Below, one piece after another: positions 34,382-42,711 of a stretch of DNA of 64,000 nucleotides (position 1 is the stretch's first letter; every line of letters begins with the position of its first letter). Made by a program: the position numbers and the translations under genes. Source of the stretch: Clostridium sp. OM02-18AC (GTDB taxonomy: Bacteria > Bacillota > Clostridia > Lachnospirales > Lachnospiraceae); assembly GCF_003481825.1 (NCBI RefSeq), contig NZ_QULW01000008.1, positions 1-64,000 of the forward strand. The letters are read 5' to 3'. Under the pieces are notes generated by a model, which saw nothing but the letters and a program-made list of their open reading frames with translations, searched no databases and was not told the origin of the DNA.

Positions 34382-34489
34382 GATGGCGAAGATACAAGAC
34401 CGCGCTGACAGAACGCAGTAATGATTTGAGGGGATTTTATTTTGTTGCCAGTAGTTACCGGCAACGTAAAAAGGAAGGAAATGAGCAAC

Positions 34490-34975
34490 ATGGCAGATGC
34501 TAAGAAACACATTTTAACCTATGCAGGTTTAAAAAAGTATGAAGATGAGTTACAGGACTTAAAGATCAACCGCAGACAGGAGATCGCCCAGAAGATCAAA
34601 GAGGCAAGAGAACAGGGCGACTTATCCGAGAACGCTGAGTACGATGCAGCAAAAGACGAGCAGAGAGACATCGAGCTGCGTATCGAAGAGCTGGAGAAGC
34701 TGTTAAAGAACGCAGAGGTTGTAGATGAGGACGAGATCGACTTAGACAAAGTAAGCGTTGGATGCAAAGTAAAAGTATACGATGTAGACTTTGATGAGGA
34801 GATGGAATTCAAGATCGTAGGTTCCACCGAGGCAAACAGCCTTCAGAACAAGATCTCCAACGAGTCTCCAGTAGGCGCAGCCCTGATCGGCAAGAGCGTT
34901 GGTGACGTGGTAGACGTAGAAACCCAGGCTGGCGTACTTCAGTACAAGATTCTGGAGATCCAGAGAGTATCCTAA
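34490..34975 (+). CDS. greA: Transcription elongation factor GreA
   Basis: GreA rescues backtracked RNA polymerase by stimulating transcript cleavage. The 161-residue protein has the N-terminal coiled coil with LTYAGLKKYEDELQDLK and the conserved REQGDLSENAEYDAAKDEQ tip containing the acidic residues, then the FKBP-like C-terminal domain (ISNESPVGAALIGKSVGD). I start at ATG 34490 (MADAKK), the usual N-terminus; ATG three codons upstream is an alternative sitting very close to AAGGAAGG. Followed by lysS after 74 bases, probably one transcript. Confidence 0.95.
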   Translation: MADAKKHILTYAGLKKYEDELQDLKINRRQEIAQKIKEAREQGDLSENAEYDAAKDEQRDIELRIEELEKLLKNAEVVDEDEIDLDKVSVGCKVKVYDVDFDEEMEFKIVGSTEANSLQNKISNESPVGAALIGKSVGDVVDVETQAGVLQYKILEIQRVS

Positions 34976-35049
34976 TCATACCATAGGGGCAAACGCTTTT
35001 TTGCCCAACATCATTTATTTATAGAAGAAACAAAGGAGTAAGGGAAAAG

Positions 35050-37146
35050 ATGGCAGAGCAGCAGAACGCAAAGCAGCAGAATGCAAAAGAGCCGGATACC
35101 AACCAGCTTTTGAAAGTTCGCCGTGAGAAACTGGCAGACCTTCAGGCAGCAGGCAAGGATCCGTTCCAGATCACAAAGTACAACCAGACGCATCATTCTG
35201 TTGAAGTGAAAAAGCTTTACGATGAGCACGAAGCGAAGATCCTGGCTGGAAGAGCACCGTTCAGCGCAGAAGGAATGGACGAAGCACAGGCAAAAGAAGC
35301 ATTGAATGCAGATTATAATGAAAGAAGAGCAATCATGGACGCACAGCCGATCCATGTATCCATTGCCGGACGTATGATGTTCAAACGTGTCATGGGTAAA
35401 GCTTCTTTCTGCAACATCCGCGATTTACAGGGAACCATTCAGGTATACGTGGCAAAAGATGCCATTGGTGAAGAATCCTATGCAGATTTCAAGAAATCCG
35501 ATATCGGCGATATTTTCGGTGTAGAAGGCTATGCATTCCGCACCAAGACCGGTGAGATTTCCATTCATGCAGAGAAGATGACTCTGTTAAGCAAGAGCCT
35601 GCAGATCCTTCCGGAGAAATACCACGGAATCACCGATACCGATATGCGTTACCGCCAGAGATACGTAGACCTGATCATGAATGAGGATGTGAAGAACACC
35701 TTCATCAAACGTTCCCAGATCATCAAAGAGATCCGTAACTTCCTTGCAGGAAGAGACTTCATGGAAGTTGAGACCCCGACTCTGGTATCCAATGCCGGCG
35801 GTGCAGCAGCACGTCCGTTTGAGACTCATTACAATGCCCTCAACGAGGATGTAAAACTTCGTATTTCCCTGGAACTGTACTTAAAGAGACTGATCGTAGG
35901 CGGCCTCGAGAGAGTCTTCGAGATTGGTCGTGTATACCGCAACGAGGGTGTAGACACTCGTCATAATCCGGAATTCACCCTGATGGAGCTGTATCAGGCA
36001 TATACTGACTATGAAGGCATGATGGAGCTGACCGAGAGCATGTTCCGTTATCTGGCTGAGAAGGTTTGCGGAAGCACCAAGTTCACCTACAACGGAACCG
36101 AGATCGATTTCGGCAAGCCATTTGCACGCCTGACCATGAACGATGCGATCAAGAAATATGCAGGCATCGACTTTGACGCAGTTGAGACCGATGAGGAAGC
36201 AAAGAGACTGGCAGACGAGCATCACATTGAATACGAGGTACGTCACACCAAGGGCGATATCATCAACCTGTTCTTCGAGGAGTACTGCGAGAAAGAACTG
36301 ATCCAGCCGACCTTCATCATGGATCACCCGCTGGCAATCTCTCCGCTCACCAAGAAGAAACCGTCTGATCCGAACAAGGTAGAGCGTTTCGAGCTGTTCA
36401 TCAACACCTGGGAGATGTGTAACGCGTACTCCGAGCTGAACGATCCGATCGACCAGAGAGAGCGTTTTGCACAGCAGGATGCAAATGCGGCAGCAGGCGA
36501 TGACGAAGCACAGCACACTGATGAAGATTTCCTGAATGCACTGGAGATCGGTATGCCTCCGACAGGTGGTATCGGATATGGTATCGACCGTCTGGTTATG
36601 CTTCTGACCGACAACCCGGCCATCCGTGACGTATTATTATTCCCGACCATGAAGAGCCTGGATGCAGATAAGAAAGCTTCCAAAGCAGATAACAGCACTT
36701 CTGAAGCAGCAGAGGGCGAGACCAAGTCTGCAGGTGACAACAACGGCTTCTTCACCCCGAACGAGAAAATTGACTTCTCCAACGTAACGGTAGAGCCGCT
36801 GTTCGAGGAGCACGTAGACTTCGAGACCTTCTCCAAGTCCGACTTCCGCGCAGTGAAGGTAAAAGCATGCGAAGCAGTCAAGAAATCCAAAAAGCTTCTG
36901 CAGTTCACCCTGGACGATGGAACCGGTACCGACCGCACCATCCTTTCCGGTATTCATGCATACTATGAGCCGGAAGAGCTGGTAGGCAAGACCCTCATCG
37001 CCATCACCAACCTCCCGCCGAGAGCTATGATGGGCATCGAGTCCAACGGTATGCTGCTTAGCGCAGTATGCGAGGAGAACGGCGAAGAGAAGCTGAACCT
37101 GCTGATGGTAGACAACCACATTCCGGCAGGCGCAAAGCTGTACTAA
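35050..37146 (+). CDS. lysS: Lysyl-tRNA synthetase fused to a C-terminal tRNA-binding (Trbp111/EMAP-II) domain
   Basis: A class II lysyl-tRNA synthetase. Anticodon-binding OB domain (about 60-150), catalytic core with motif 1 FMEVETPTLVSNAGGAAARP, motif 2 GRVYRNEGVDTRHNPEFT and motif 3 GIGYGIDRLVML (about residue 517). Instead of ending near 500-530, the protein continues through a Ser/Ala/Glu linker into a tRNA-binding OB domain (about 575-698) with SDFRAVKVKACEAVKKSKKL and NLPPRAMMGIESNGMLLSA, as found at the end of MetRS. The protein is 698 residues. The extra domain should raise tRNA affinity. A terminator follows. Confidence 0.96.
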   Translation: MAEQQNAKQQNAKEPDTNQLLKVRREKLADLQAAGKDPFQITKYNQTHHSVEVKKLYDEHEAKILAGRAPFSAEGMDEAQAKEALNADYNERRAIMDAQPIHVSIAGRMMFKRVMGKASFCNIRDLQGTIQVYVAKDAIGEESYADFKKSDIGDIFGVEGYAFRTKTGEISIHAEKMTLLSKSLQILPEKYHGITDTDMRYRQRYVDLIMNEDVKNTFIKRSQIIKEIRNFLAGRDFMEVETPTLVSNAGGAAARPFETHYNALNEDVKLRISLELYLKRLIVGGLERVFEIGRVYRNEGVDTRHNPEFTLMELYQAYTDYEGMMELTESMFRYLAEKVCGSTKFTYNGTEIDFGKPFARLTMNDAIKKYAGIDFDAVETDEEAKRLADEHHIEYEVRHTKGDIINLFFEEYCEKELIQPTFIMDHPLAISPLTKKKPSDPNKVERFELFINTWEMCNAYSELNDPIDQRERFAQQDANAAAGDDEAQHTDEDFLNALEIGMPPTGGIGYGIDRLVMLLTDNPAIRDVLLFPTMKSLDADKKASKADNSTSEAAEGETKSAGDNNGFFTPNEKIDFSNVTVEPLFEEHVDFETFSKSDFRAVKVKACEAVKKSKKLLQFTLDDGTGTDRTILSGIHAYYEPEELVGKTLIAITNLPPRAMMGIESNGMLLSAVCEENGEEKLNLLMVDNHIPAGAKLY

Positions 37147-37169
37147 AATTAAATATAAAATGAAGTAAG

Positions 37170-37205
37170 AGCACTTCTTAGAGTTGATCTAAGAGGTGCT
37201 TTTTT
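37170..37205 (+). terminator. Terminator after lysS
   Basis: AGCACTTCTTAGA (37170-37182) pairs with TCTAAGAGGTGCT (37188-37200), one G-U, followed by TTTTTT-A. Confidence 0.92.
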
Positions 37206-37334
37206 ATAGCAAAAAGAAAATGTTGCGTATGAAACAGGCGAGGCCTATTTATAGGACACCTAAGGTGCTAGAATACGAATCAGAAAGAGCAATGAAATAA
37301 TCGAACGGTTTTATTGACAAGGAGGCTGATTTGT

Positions 37335-37558
37335 ATGAAAAAGAATTTGTTTAACAAGATGTTGGTAGTGCTTTTTGCAGCAGTATGAAAAAGAGTACTG
37401 CAACAAAGAAAAGTACTTATTCTGCATACGATTCTTATGATGACGGATATGATGATATTTATATGGATGGGGATTACGATTATGACAGATACGACAGAGA
37501 TAGAGATTATGCAGATGGTGTGGATGATGCGATGGATGAATGCGGTGGGGACTGGTAG
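37335..37558 (+). pseudogene. Small secreted/lipoprotein gene broken by frameshift
   Basis: ATG at 37335 with AAGGAGG upstream opens a signal-peptide-like frame, MKKNLFNKMLVVLFAAV, that stops at 37388. A second frame starting at an overlapping ATG (37385) encodes 57 residues: KKSTATKKSTYSAYDSY and then an Asp/Tyr-rich segment ending near VDDAMDECGGDW (stop 37558). Together they look like one small lipoprotein of which the lipobox region has been lost by a deletion that also shifted the frame. Function unknown. Confidence 0.6.
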
Positions 37559-37733
37559 TATTGTGATAAAAACTAACACTATCACAAAAACCGAATGCAA
37601 AAGTAATGGAGAGAATTCAAGTATATCAGAATTTTTGAGGAATGAGCCGAATGGCTTTACAAAGAACACTAGTTTCCTAAAAAATATAAAAAATCAACAT
37701 ACTTGGGAATCCCCATGTAGAGAAATGCGTGAA

Positions 37734-38135
37734 TCATTCCGATAAAAAGGTTTTCCTGCTTTGCATTGGGAAAGAATTCAATGTAGCGTTGACCACAGCA
37801 GTGGCAGATTGTAGCTGTTTTTGAAGTTTAGCAAAAGCAGTTCTCATGGATGATATAAAATCGTTTAAATCAGATTTGCTCAATAATAAGGCAAACATTA
37901 TTGCTATAGCGTAGGCATCGTTTGTTCCATAAGTATAGGAACCATCCGCTGCACGTACAATTCCGAGAACGGAAAAATTTTTGATGCTTTTTGTATGAAT
38001 TCTTTCTTTGAATTTAATATCAAAGAACCGTTCATCATGAGCACACTTATTACGAGCAAGTGCAAGCATATGCATGAATTTAGCAAGTTCGTCTGGTTGG
38101 AGGTTAAATTGTTTAGATAGACGGTAACATATCAA
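37734..38135 (-). pseudogene. Abi-family (abortive infection, AbiD/F-like) C-terminal fragment
   Basis: The 133-codon frame matches the C-terminal part of Abi-family phage-defence proteins (Abi_2/AbiD-AbiF type, normally about 300 residues): LARNKCAHDERFFDIKF, then a YTYGTNDAYAIAIMFALLL segment and DFISSMRTAFAKLQKQL. The RxxCAH part resembles the conserved RN...H motif of HEPN-like toxins. The N-terminal ~170 residues are missing; the sequence immediately upstream belongs to the VOC gene. It is a remnant and probably not functional. Confidence 0.75.
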
Positions 38136-38181
38136 AAGCGAACAGAAAACTTTTTCGCGAGTGCATTGGCGAGGTAGTGAT

Positions 38182-38543
38182 ATGAAACTTAAAAACGTTC
38201 TGATTGCTGTAAACGATATGGACAGAGCAATCCGGTTTTATAAAGAGATATTTGGTTTGGAGGTGATCCTGGACCAGGATGGCAATGTAATTATGTCAGA
38301 GGGACTGGTACTGCAGGATGCGAGAATAGGAAACAGTTTCTGGATAAAAATTTGCTTCCAAAGAATCATATGACAGAGCTTTATTTTGAGGAATCTGATA
38401 TCGAAGGTTTTGTTAATAGGCTGGAGAGTTCCGATTTTGAGATAGAGTATGTCAATAGATTGATGGAGCACTCGTGGGGACAGAAGGTGGTCAGATTTTA
38501 TGATCTGGACGGAAATCTGATTGAGGTTGGGACACCTATGTAG
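38182..38543 (+). pseudogene. VOC/glyoxalase-family gene with one-base frameshift
   Basis: Codons from ATG 38182 (MKLKNVLIAVNDMDRAIRFY) run in frame to the AGAATA at about 38322-38327; from about 38331 the continuation KQFLDKNLLPKNHMTELYF is in another frame and ends at 38543 (VRFYDLDGNLIEVGTPM). Family comparison suggests ATA-TGG-AAA-CAG was the original, so one T is missing near 38328. Together the two parts make a normal ~120-residue vicinal-oxygen-chelate protein with the C-terminal metal-ligand Glu. A sequencing error is possible. Confidence 0.8.
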
Positions 38544-38670
38544 ACGAAATTTAAGGCTGCTCGACAACAGGTCTACGTGTTCCTGCTCTCTTGACAGGAG
38601 CATCTTTTGTGGTTATATTCAAAAGAAAGGGCCGAAAGAAAATATCAGCCCGGAAAGAGAGAATGGGATC

Positions 38671-39198
38671 ATGTCAGAAACATTAAAAGTACTGGAAACA
38701 AGAAGAAGTTGCCGTGCGTTCAAGCCGGAGCTGATCGAAGAAGAAAAACTGCAGGCAATTATCAAAGCCGGAACTTACGCCGCAACCGGTATGGGAAAAC
38801 AGTCCCCGATTATTATCGCGGTTACAAATAAGGAATTGCGGGATAAGCTTTCTGCCATGAATGCAAAATTTATGGGAAAGGATGAAAGTTTCGATCCGTT
38901 TTACGGAGCGCAGGAACTGCTTATTGTGCTGGCCAACAAGGCAATGCCAACCTATCTCTATGATGGAACCCTGGTAATGGGAAATCTCATGAACGCTGCT
39001 GCAGATCTTGGTGTGGACAGCTGCTGGATCCATCGTGCAAAAGAGGAATTTGAGACACCGGAAGGAAAAGAACTTTTAGCGAGTCTTGGAATCGAAGGAG
39101 ATTACGAAGGAATCGGTCATCTGGTACTTGGATATGCTGCGGTTCCGGCTAAAGAAGCAGCGCCGAGAAAAGCCGATTACGTTTACTATATCCGATAA
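38671..39198 (+). CDS. Nitroreductase-family protein
   Basis: A 175-residue FMN-dependent oxidoreductase of the nitroreductase family. It shows the N-terminal RRSCRAFKPELIEEEKL FMN-phosphate segment, AATGMGKQSPIIIAVTN, and the C-terminal GHLVLGYAA. The substrate is unknown. ATG at 38671; the frame continues 50 codons upstream across an untranslated region, which I exclude. A small unknown gene follows after 13 bases, suggesting co-transcription. Confidence 0.9.
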   Translation: MSETLKVLETRRSCRAFKPELIEEEKLQAIIKAGTYAATGMGKQSPIIIAVTNKELRDKLSAMNAKFMGKDESFDPFYGAQELLIVLANKAMPTYLYDGTLVMGNLMNAAADLGVDSCWIHRAKEEFETPEGKELLASLGIEGDYEGIGHLVLGYAAVPAKEAAPRKADYVYYIR

Positions 39199-39211
39199 TG
39201 AGGAAGAGACT

Positions 39212-39424
39212 ATGTTTTTTAAAGAAGACAACTCCTACAACGATATCCGCGAAAAATCCCTGAATCAGTGGCTGGATGAAATGTCACAGCATGAAGATGT
39301 GGCAGTACGCGGCGGTGTAAAGCTTGCCAGGGAATATATGCAGTATCTGAATGATCAGATTAAAAAACTAAAAGAAGAGAATCAGCTGAAGAATACGTAT
39401 CTGAAGAAAATGAGTGGGAAATAG
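39212..39424 (+). CDS. Small helical protein of unknown function
   Basis: Seventy residues, hydrophilic, with a C-terminal coiled-coil-like stretch (AREYMQYLNDQIKKLKEEN). ATG at 39212 has AGGAAGAG upstream, 13 bases after the nitroreductase stop. An upstream in-frame extension would overlap the nitroreductase gene and is not supported. I do not recognise a family. Confidence 0.6.
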   Translation: MFFKEDNSYNDIREKSLNQWLDEMSQHEDVAVRGGVKLAREYMQYLNDQIKKLKEENQLKNTYLKKMSGK

Positions 39425-39439
39425 AAAATTTATAAAAGT

Positions 39440-39487
39440 TCCTCCCTTAAAATGATTTCATCAAAATTATTTTAGGGGAGGATTTTT
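39440..39487 (+). terminator. Terminator after the nitroreductase unit
   Basis: TCCTCCCTTAAAAT pairs imperfectly with ATTATTTTAGGGGAGGA around a 13-base loop, then TTTTT (39483-39487). Confidence 0.85.
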
Positions 39488-39553
39488 GATGGTGCTTTTA
39501 TACCCCACCTGTGCTATACTTGACTCATATCATACAAAGGGGGGACAGGACGC

Positions 39554-40555
39554 ATGCCAAAAGGAAGCAATCAAAAGTTCAAACTTTACCGGCTTGCCCA
39601 GATCATGCAGGAGCGGACAGACGAGGATCATTATATTACCATGTCAGAAATTATGTCAGGACTGTTGGAATACGATGTGACGGCAGACCGGAAAAGCATT
39701 TATAATGATTTGCGGGATTTAAGTGTTTTTGGCATTGAGGTGGAGGGGGAAGCGGTTGGCAACCGTTATCATTATCATGTTGTAAACCGTCCATTTGAAC
39801 TTCCGGAATTGAAGCTTCTAGTAGACGCGATCCAGTCTTCCAAATTCATTACAGAAAAGAAATCGAATGCATTGATCAAAAAACTGGAAACGCTGGTCAG
39901 CAAGTACGATGCGCAGAAGCTGCAGCGCCAGGTATACGTTTCCGGCAGAATAAAGACGATGAATGAAAGTATCTACTATACGGTGGATGCGATTCATCAT
40001 GCAATTTCTGAAAATAAGAAGATCCGGTTCCAGTATTTTCAGTGGAATGTGAAAAAAGAAATGGAACTTAAGCATAATGGAGCCTGGTATTGCATCAGCC
40101 CCTGGGGACTGTCCTGGGATGACGAAAATTATTATATGATCGGATATGACTCGGACGCAGGAATGATCAAGCATTATCGGGTAGACAAGATGCTGCATAT
40201 CAAAATATCTGAAGAATCCAGAGAAGGAAAAGAACACTTTAAAAAGCTGGATATGGCAGATTATGCGAAGAAGAGTTTCGGAATGTTTGGCGGAAAAGAG
40301 CAAACGGTGAAGCTTTTGGTGAATAACAATCTGGCAGGGGTAATCATTGACCGGTTTGGAAAAAATGTGATGATGATTCCGGCGGATGAAGCGCATGTTA
40401 CCGTGAATGTGGACGTACACGTCAGCAGACAGTTTTTGGGCTGGATATTCTCACTGGGCGAGGATATTCAGATAGTTGGACCGGATGAAGTCGTGGAGCA
40501 GATGAGGGCAGAAGCAGAACGGCTGGTGCAGCAGTACAGGCTCGAAGAAAAATAA
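39554..40555 (+). CDS. HTH and WYL-domain transcriptional regulator
   Basis: A 333-residue one-component regulator. An N-terminal winged helix (LYRLAQIMQERTDEDHYITM, SIYNDLRDLSVFGIEV) is followed by a WYL domain in which the ligand-binding region reads KHNGAWYCISPWGLSWDDENYYMIGYD, and a WCX-like C-terminal domain. WYL proteins often respond to nucleic-acid ligands and control DNA repair or phage defence genes. It is followed 84 bases later by recQ and dinB, which fits a DNA-damage-linked regulon, but that is inference. ATG at 39554 has AAGGGGGGA upstream. Confidence 0.88.
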   Translation: MPKGSNQKFKLYRLAQIMQERTDEDHYITMSEIMSGLLEYDVTADRKSIYNDLRDLSVFGIEVEGEAVGNRYHYHVVNRPFELPELKLLVDAIQSSKFITEKKSNALIKKLETLVSKYDAQKLQRQVYVSGRIKTMNESIYYTVDAIHHAISENKKIRFQYFQWNVKKEMELKHNGAWYCISPWGLSWDDENYYMIGYDSDAGMIKHYRVDKMLHIKISEESREGKEHFKKLDMADYAKKSFGMFGGKEQTVKLLVNNNLAGVIIDRFGKNVMMIPADEAHVTVNVDVHVSRQFLGWIFSLGEDIQIVGPDEVVEQMRAEAERLVQQYRLEEK

Positions 40556-40639
40556 ACATTCCGGAAAATCCGGGCAATGAAATTTTGAGACGATGATTTC
40601 GAAAGCAAAAATGCATATGAGAGGAAACATGGAGTTACA

Positions 40640-42676
40640 ATGAGTAAAAATTCGAATACAAAGGATGGATACCTGGATGATCCATCCTGGGACAGCTTGT
40701 TTGAGATGGCTGATGGATATGAGGAGCAGTATGACGATCGATATGCAGACCAATATGCCGATCAATACGCTGCCCCATTCGGTGAATATGATCCGGTGGA
40801 TGGGATGGTTGGTGATCCTGCGGATTTTTATGAAAATCATCCACAGCAGAGCGAACCATATCATACACCGGAAGAAGCCTTGAAAGTGCTGTTTGGATAC
40901 GATTCTTTCCGACCGGGACAGAAGTCTGTCATCGACAGCATTTTATCTGGCAGAGACGCGTTTGCGGTCATGCCGACCGGAGCTGGAAAGTCAGTGTGCT
41001 ACCAGATTCCGGCAGTATTACTTCCTGGAATCACACTGGTTATTTCACCGCTGATCTCGCTGATGCAGGATCAGGTGAAGGCATTGAACCAGGCGGGCGT
41101 TTCAGCGGCATTTATCAACAGTGCGCTCTCGGAAAAAGCTTTTTTTGAGACGGTAAAGAAAGCAAAGCAGGGCTTATATAAGATCATTTATGTAGCGCCG
41201 GAGCGTTTGCTTACAGACGGATTTTTAAATCTTGCAAAAGAAGTGCAGATTTCCATGGTGACGGTCGACGAAGCGCACTGCATTTCACAGTGGGGACAGG
41301 ATTTCAGACCCAGTTATATGAAAATCGTGGAGTTCGTCCAGTGTTTAAGCAAGCGTCCGGTCATGAGTGCCTTTACGGCAACTGCGACGGAACGTGTGCG
41401 GGAAGATATTGTATGTACCCTGGGTCTGGTCGATCCGTATACGCTGTTAACCGGTTTTGACAGGGAAAATTTATTCTTCCAGGTGGATAAGCCGAAAAAT
41501 AAAGATCAGTATATTGTGGATTATATCGAAAAGCATCCTGGGGACAGCGGAATCATTTACTGCGCTACGAGAAAAAACGTAGATAATCTGTATGAACTCT
41601 TACAGGGCAGAGGCATATCGGTTGCAAAATATCATGCCGGAATGGGCGCTGCCCAGAGAAAACAGATGCAGGATGACTTCGTGTTTGATTATACCAGCAT
41701 TGTGGTTGCAACGAATGCATTTGGCATGGGAATCGATAAGTCGAATGTCCGGTTTGTCATTCATTACAATATGCCGCAGAGCATGGAAAATTATTACCAA
41801 GAAGCGGGCAGAGCCGGGCGGGATGGACTGGATTCCAAATGTATTCTGCTGTTTTCGCCGCAGGATATTGCGATCAACCGCTTTTTGCTGGACCATAAAG
41901 ATCTGTCTGATCTCGATTTTGCAGACCGGGAAACGGTAAAGGAGCGGGATACAAAGCGGCTTCAGGTTATGGAGCGCTACTGCTATACGACGGAATGCCT
42001 GCGCAATTACATCTTAAAATATTTTGGAGAAAACCCGGAGAACCCCTGTGGGGATTGCGGAAACTGTCTGCGGGAATTTGAAACATTGGATATGACACAG
42101 GCGGCCAAACAGATCATAAACTGTGTCTATGAGGCAAAAGGCCGGTATGGAAAGACGATCATCATCGATACGGTAGCAGGAGCAAAGACCGCAAGATTGG
42201 CAGAAATCGGGGCAACCTCATATAAGTCCTATGGTGTTTTGGCTTCTGTCAAAAGAAATCTGCTGCGCCGCCTGATGGATCAGCTGGTATTGGATGGCTA
42301 TTTACAGGTTGGCGATTATCAGGTGATCCGGCTGGGGGATATCAGCGCCCTGAAAAATCTGGATACCAAAGTACTGGTTAAGATCACCGATGAGGACAAG
42401 CTCCCTGAAAAAACGGCAAAACCGAAGAAAACAGCAAAAGGAACGGAGGCACTTACCTCAGCTGGCTTTAAACTGTTTGACAAGCTGCGGGCACTCCGAA
42501 TGGAAATTGCCCGGGAAGAACATGTACCTCCGTATATTATTTTCAGTGATAAGACACTGATCGATATGGCTGCGAAAGCACCTGCTTCCAGGGAGGAAAT
42601 GTTGAATGTATCCGGAGTTGGAGAATATAAATATGCAAAATACGGAACGCGATTTCTTTCTGTTATAGAGGAATGA
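40640..42676 (+). CDS. recQ: ATP-dependent DNA helicase RecQ with acidic N-terminal extension
   Basis: RecQ unwinds DNA 3' to 5' during recombination and repair. Helicase motifs: RPGQKSVIDSILSG and AVMPTGAGKSVCYQ (Walker A, about residue 116), VDEAHCISQWGQDFRP (DEAH with aromatic-rich loop), QEAGRAGRDG (motif VI). A zinc-binding domain supplies the Cys residues in RYCYTTECLRN and NPCGDCGNC, then a winged helix and a C-terminal HRDC-like domain. The first ~75 residues are an unusual Asp/Tyr/Glu-rich extension. The stop overlaps the possible dinB upstream ATG. Confidence 0.95.
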   Translation: MSKNSNTKDGYLDDPSWDSLFEMADGYEEQYDDRYADQYADQYAAPFGEYDPVDGMVGDPADFYENHPQQSEPYHTPEEALKVLFGYDSFRPGQKSVIDSILSGRDAFAVMPTGAGKSVCYQIPAVLLPGITLVISPLISLMQDQVKALNQAGVSAAFINSALSEKAFFETVKKAKQGLYKIIYVAPERLLTDGFLNLAKEVQISMVTVDEAHCISQWGQDFRPSYMKIVEFVQCLSKRPVMSAFTATATERVREDIVCTLGLVDPYTLLTGFDRENLFFQVDKPKNKDQYIVDYIEKHPGDSGIIYCATRKNVDNLYELLQGRGISVAKYHAGMGAAQRKQMQDDFVFDYTSIVVATNAFGMGIDKSNVRFVIHYNMPQSMENYYQEAGRAGRDGLDSKCILLFSPQDIAINRFLLDHKDLSDLDFADRETVKERDTKRLQVMERYCYTTECLRNYILKYFGENPENPCGDCGNCLREFETLDMTQAAKQIINCVYEAKGRYGKTIIIDTVAGAKTARLAEIGATSYKSYGVLASVKRNLLRRLMDQLVLDGYLQVGDYQVIRLGDISALKNLDTKVLVKITDEDKLPEKTAKPKKTAKGTEALTSAGFKLFDKLRALRMEIAREEHVPPYIIFSDKTLIDMAAKAPASREEMLNVSGVGEYKYAKYGTRFLSVIEE

Positions 42677-42711
42677 AAATAGAAATAACGATAGGAGCGG
42701 CAGAAGCGTAT

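Noticed and set aside
38545..38610. Hairpin-like words (TGCTC...GAGCA) after the VOC gene considered as a terminator
   Set aside because: Several alternative short pairings and no clear T tract; too weak to list.
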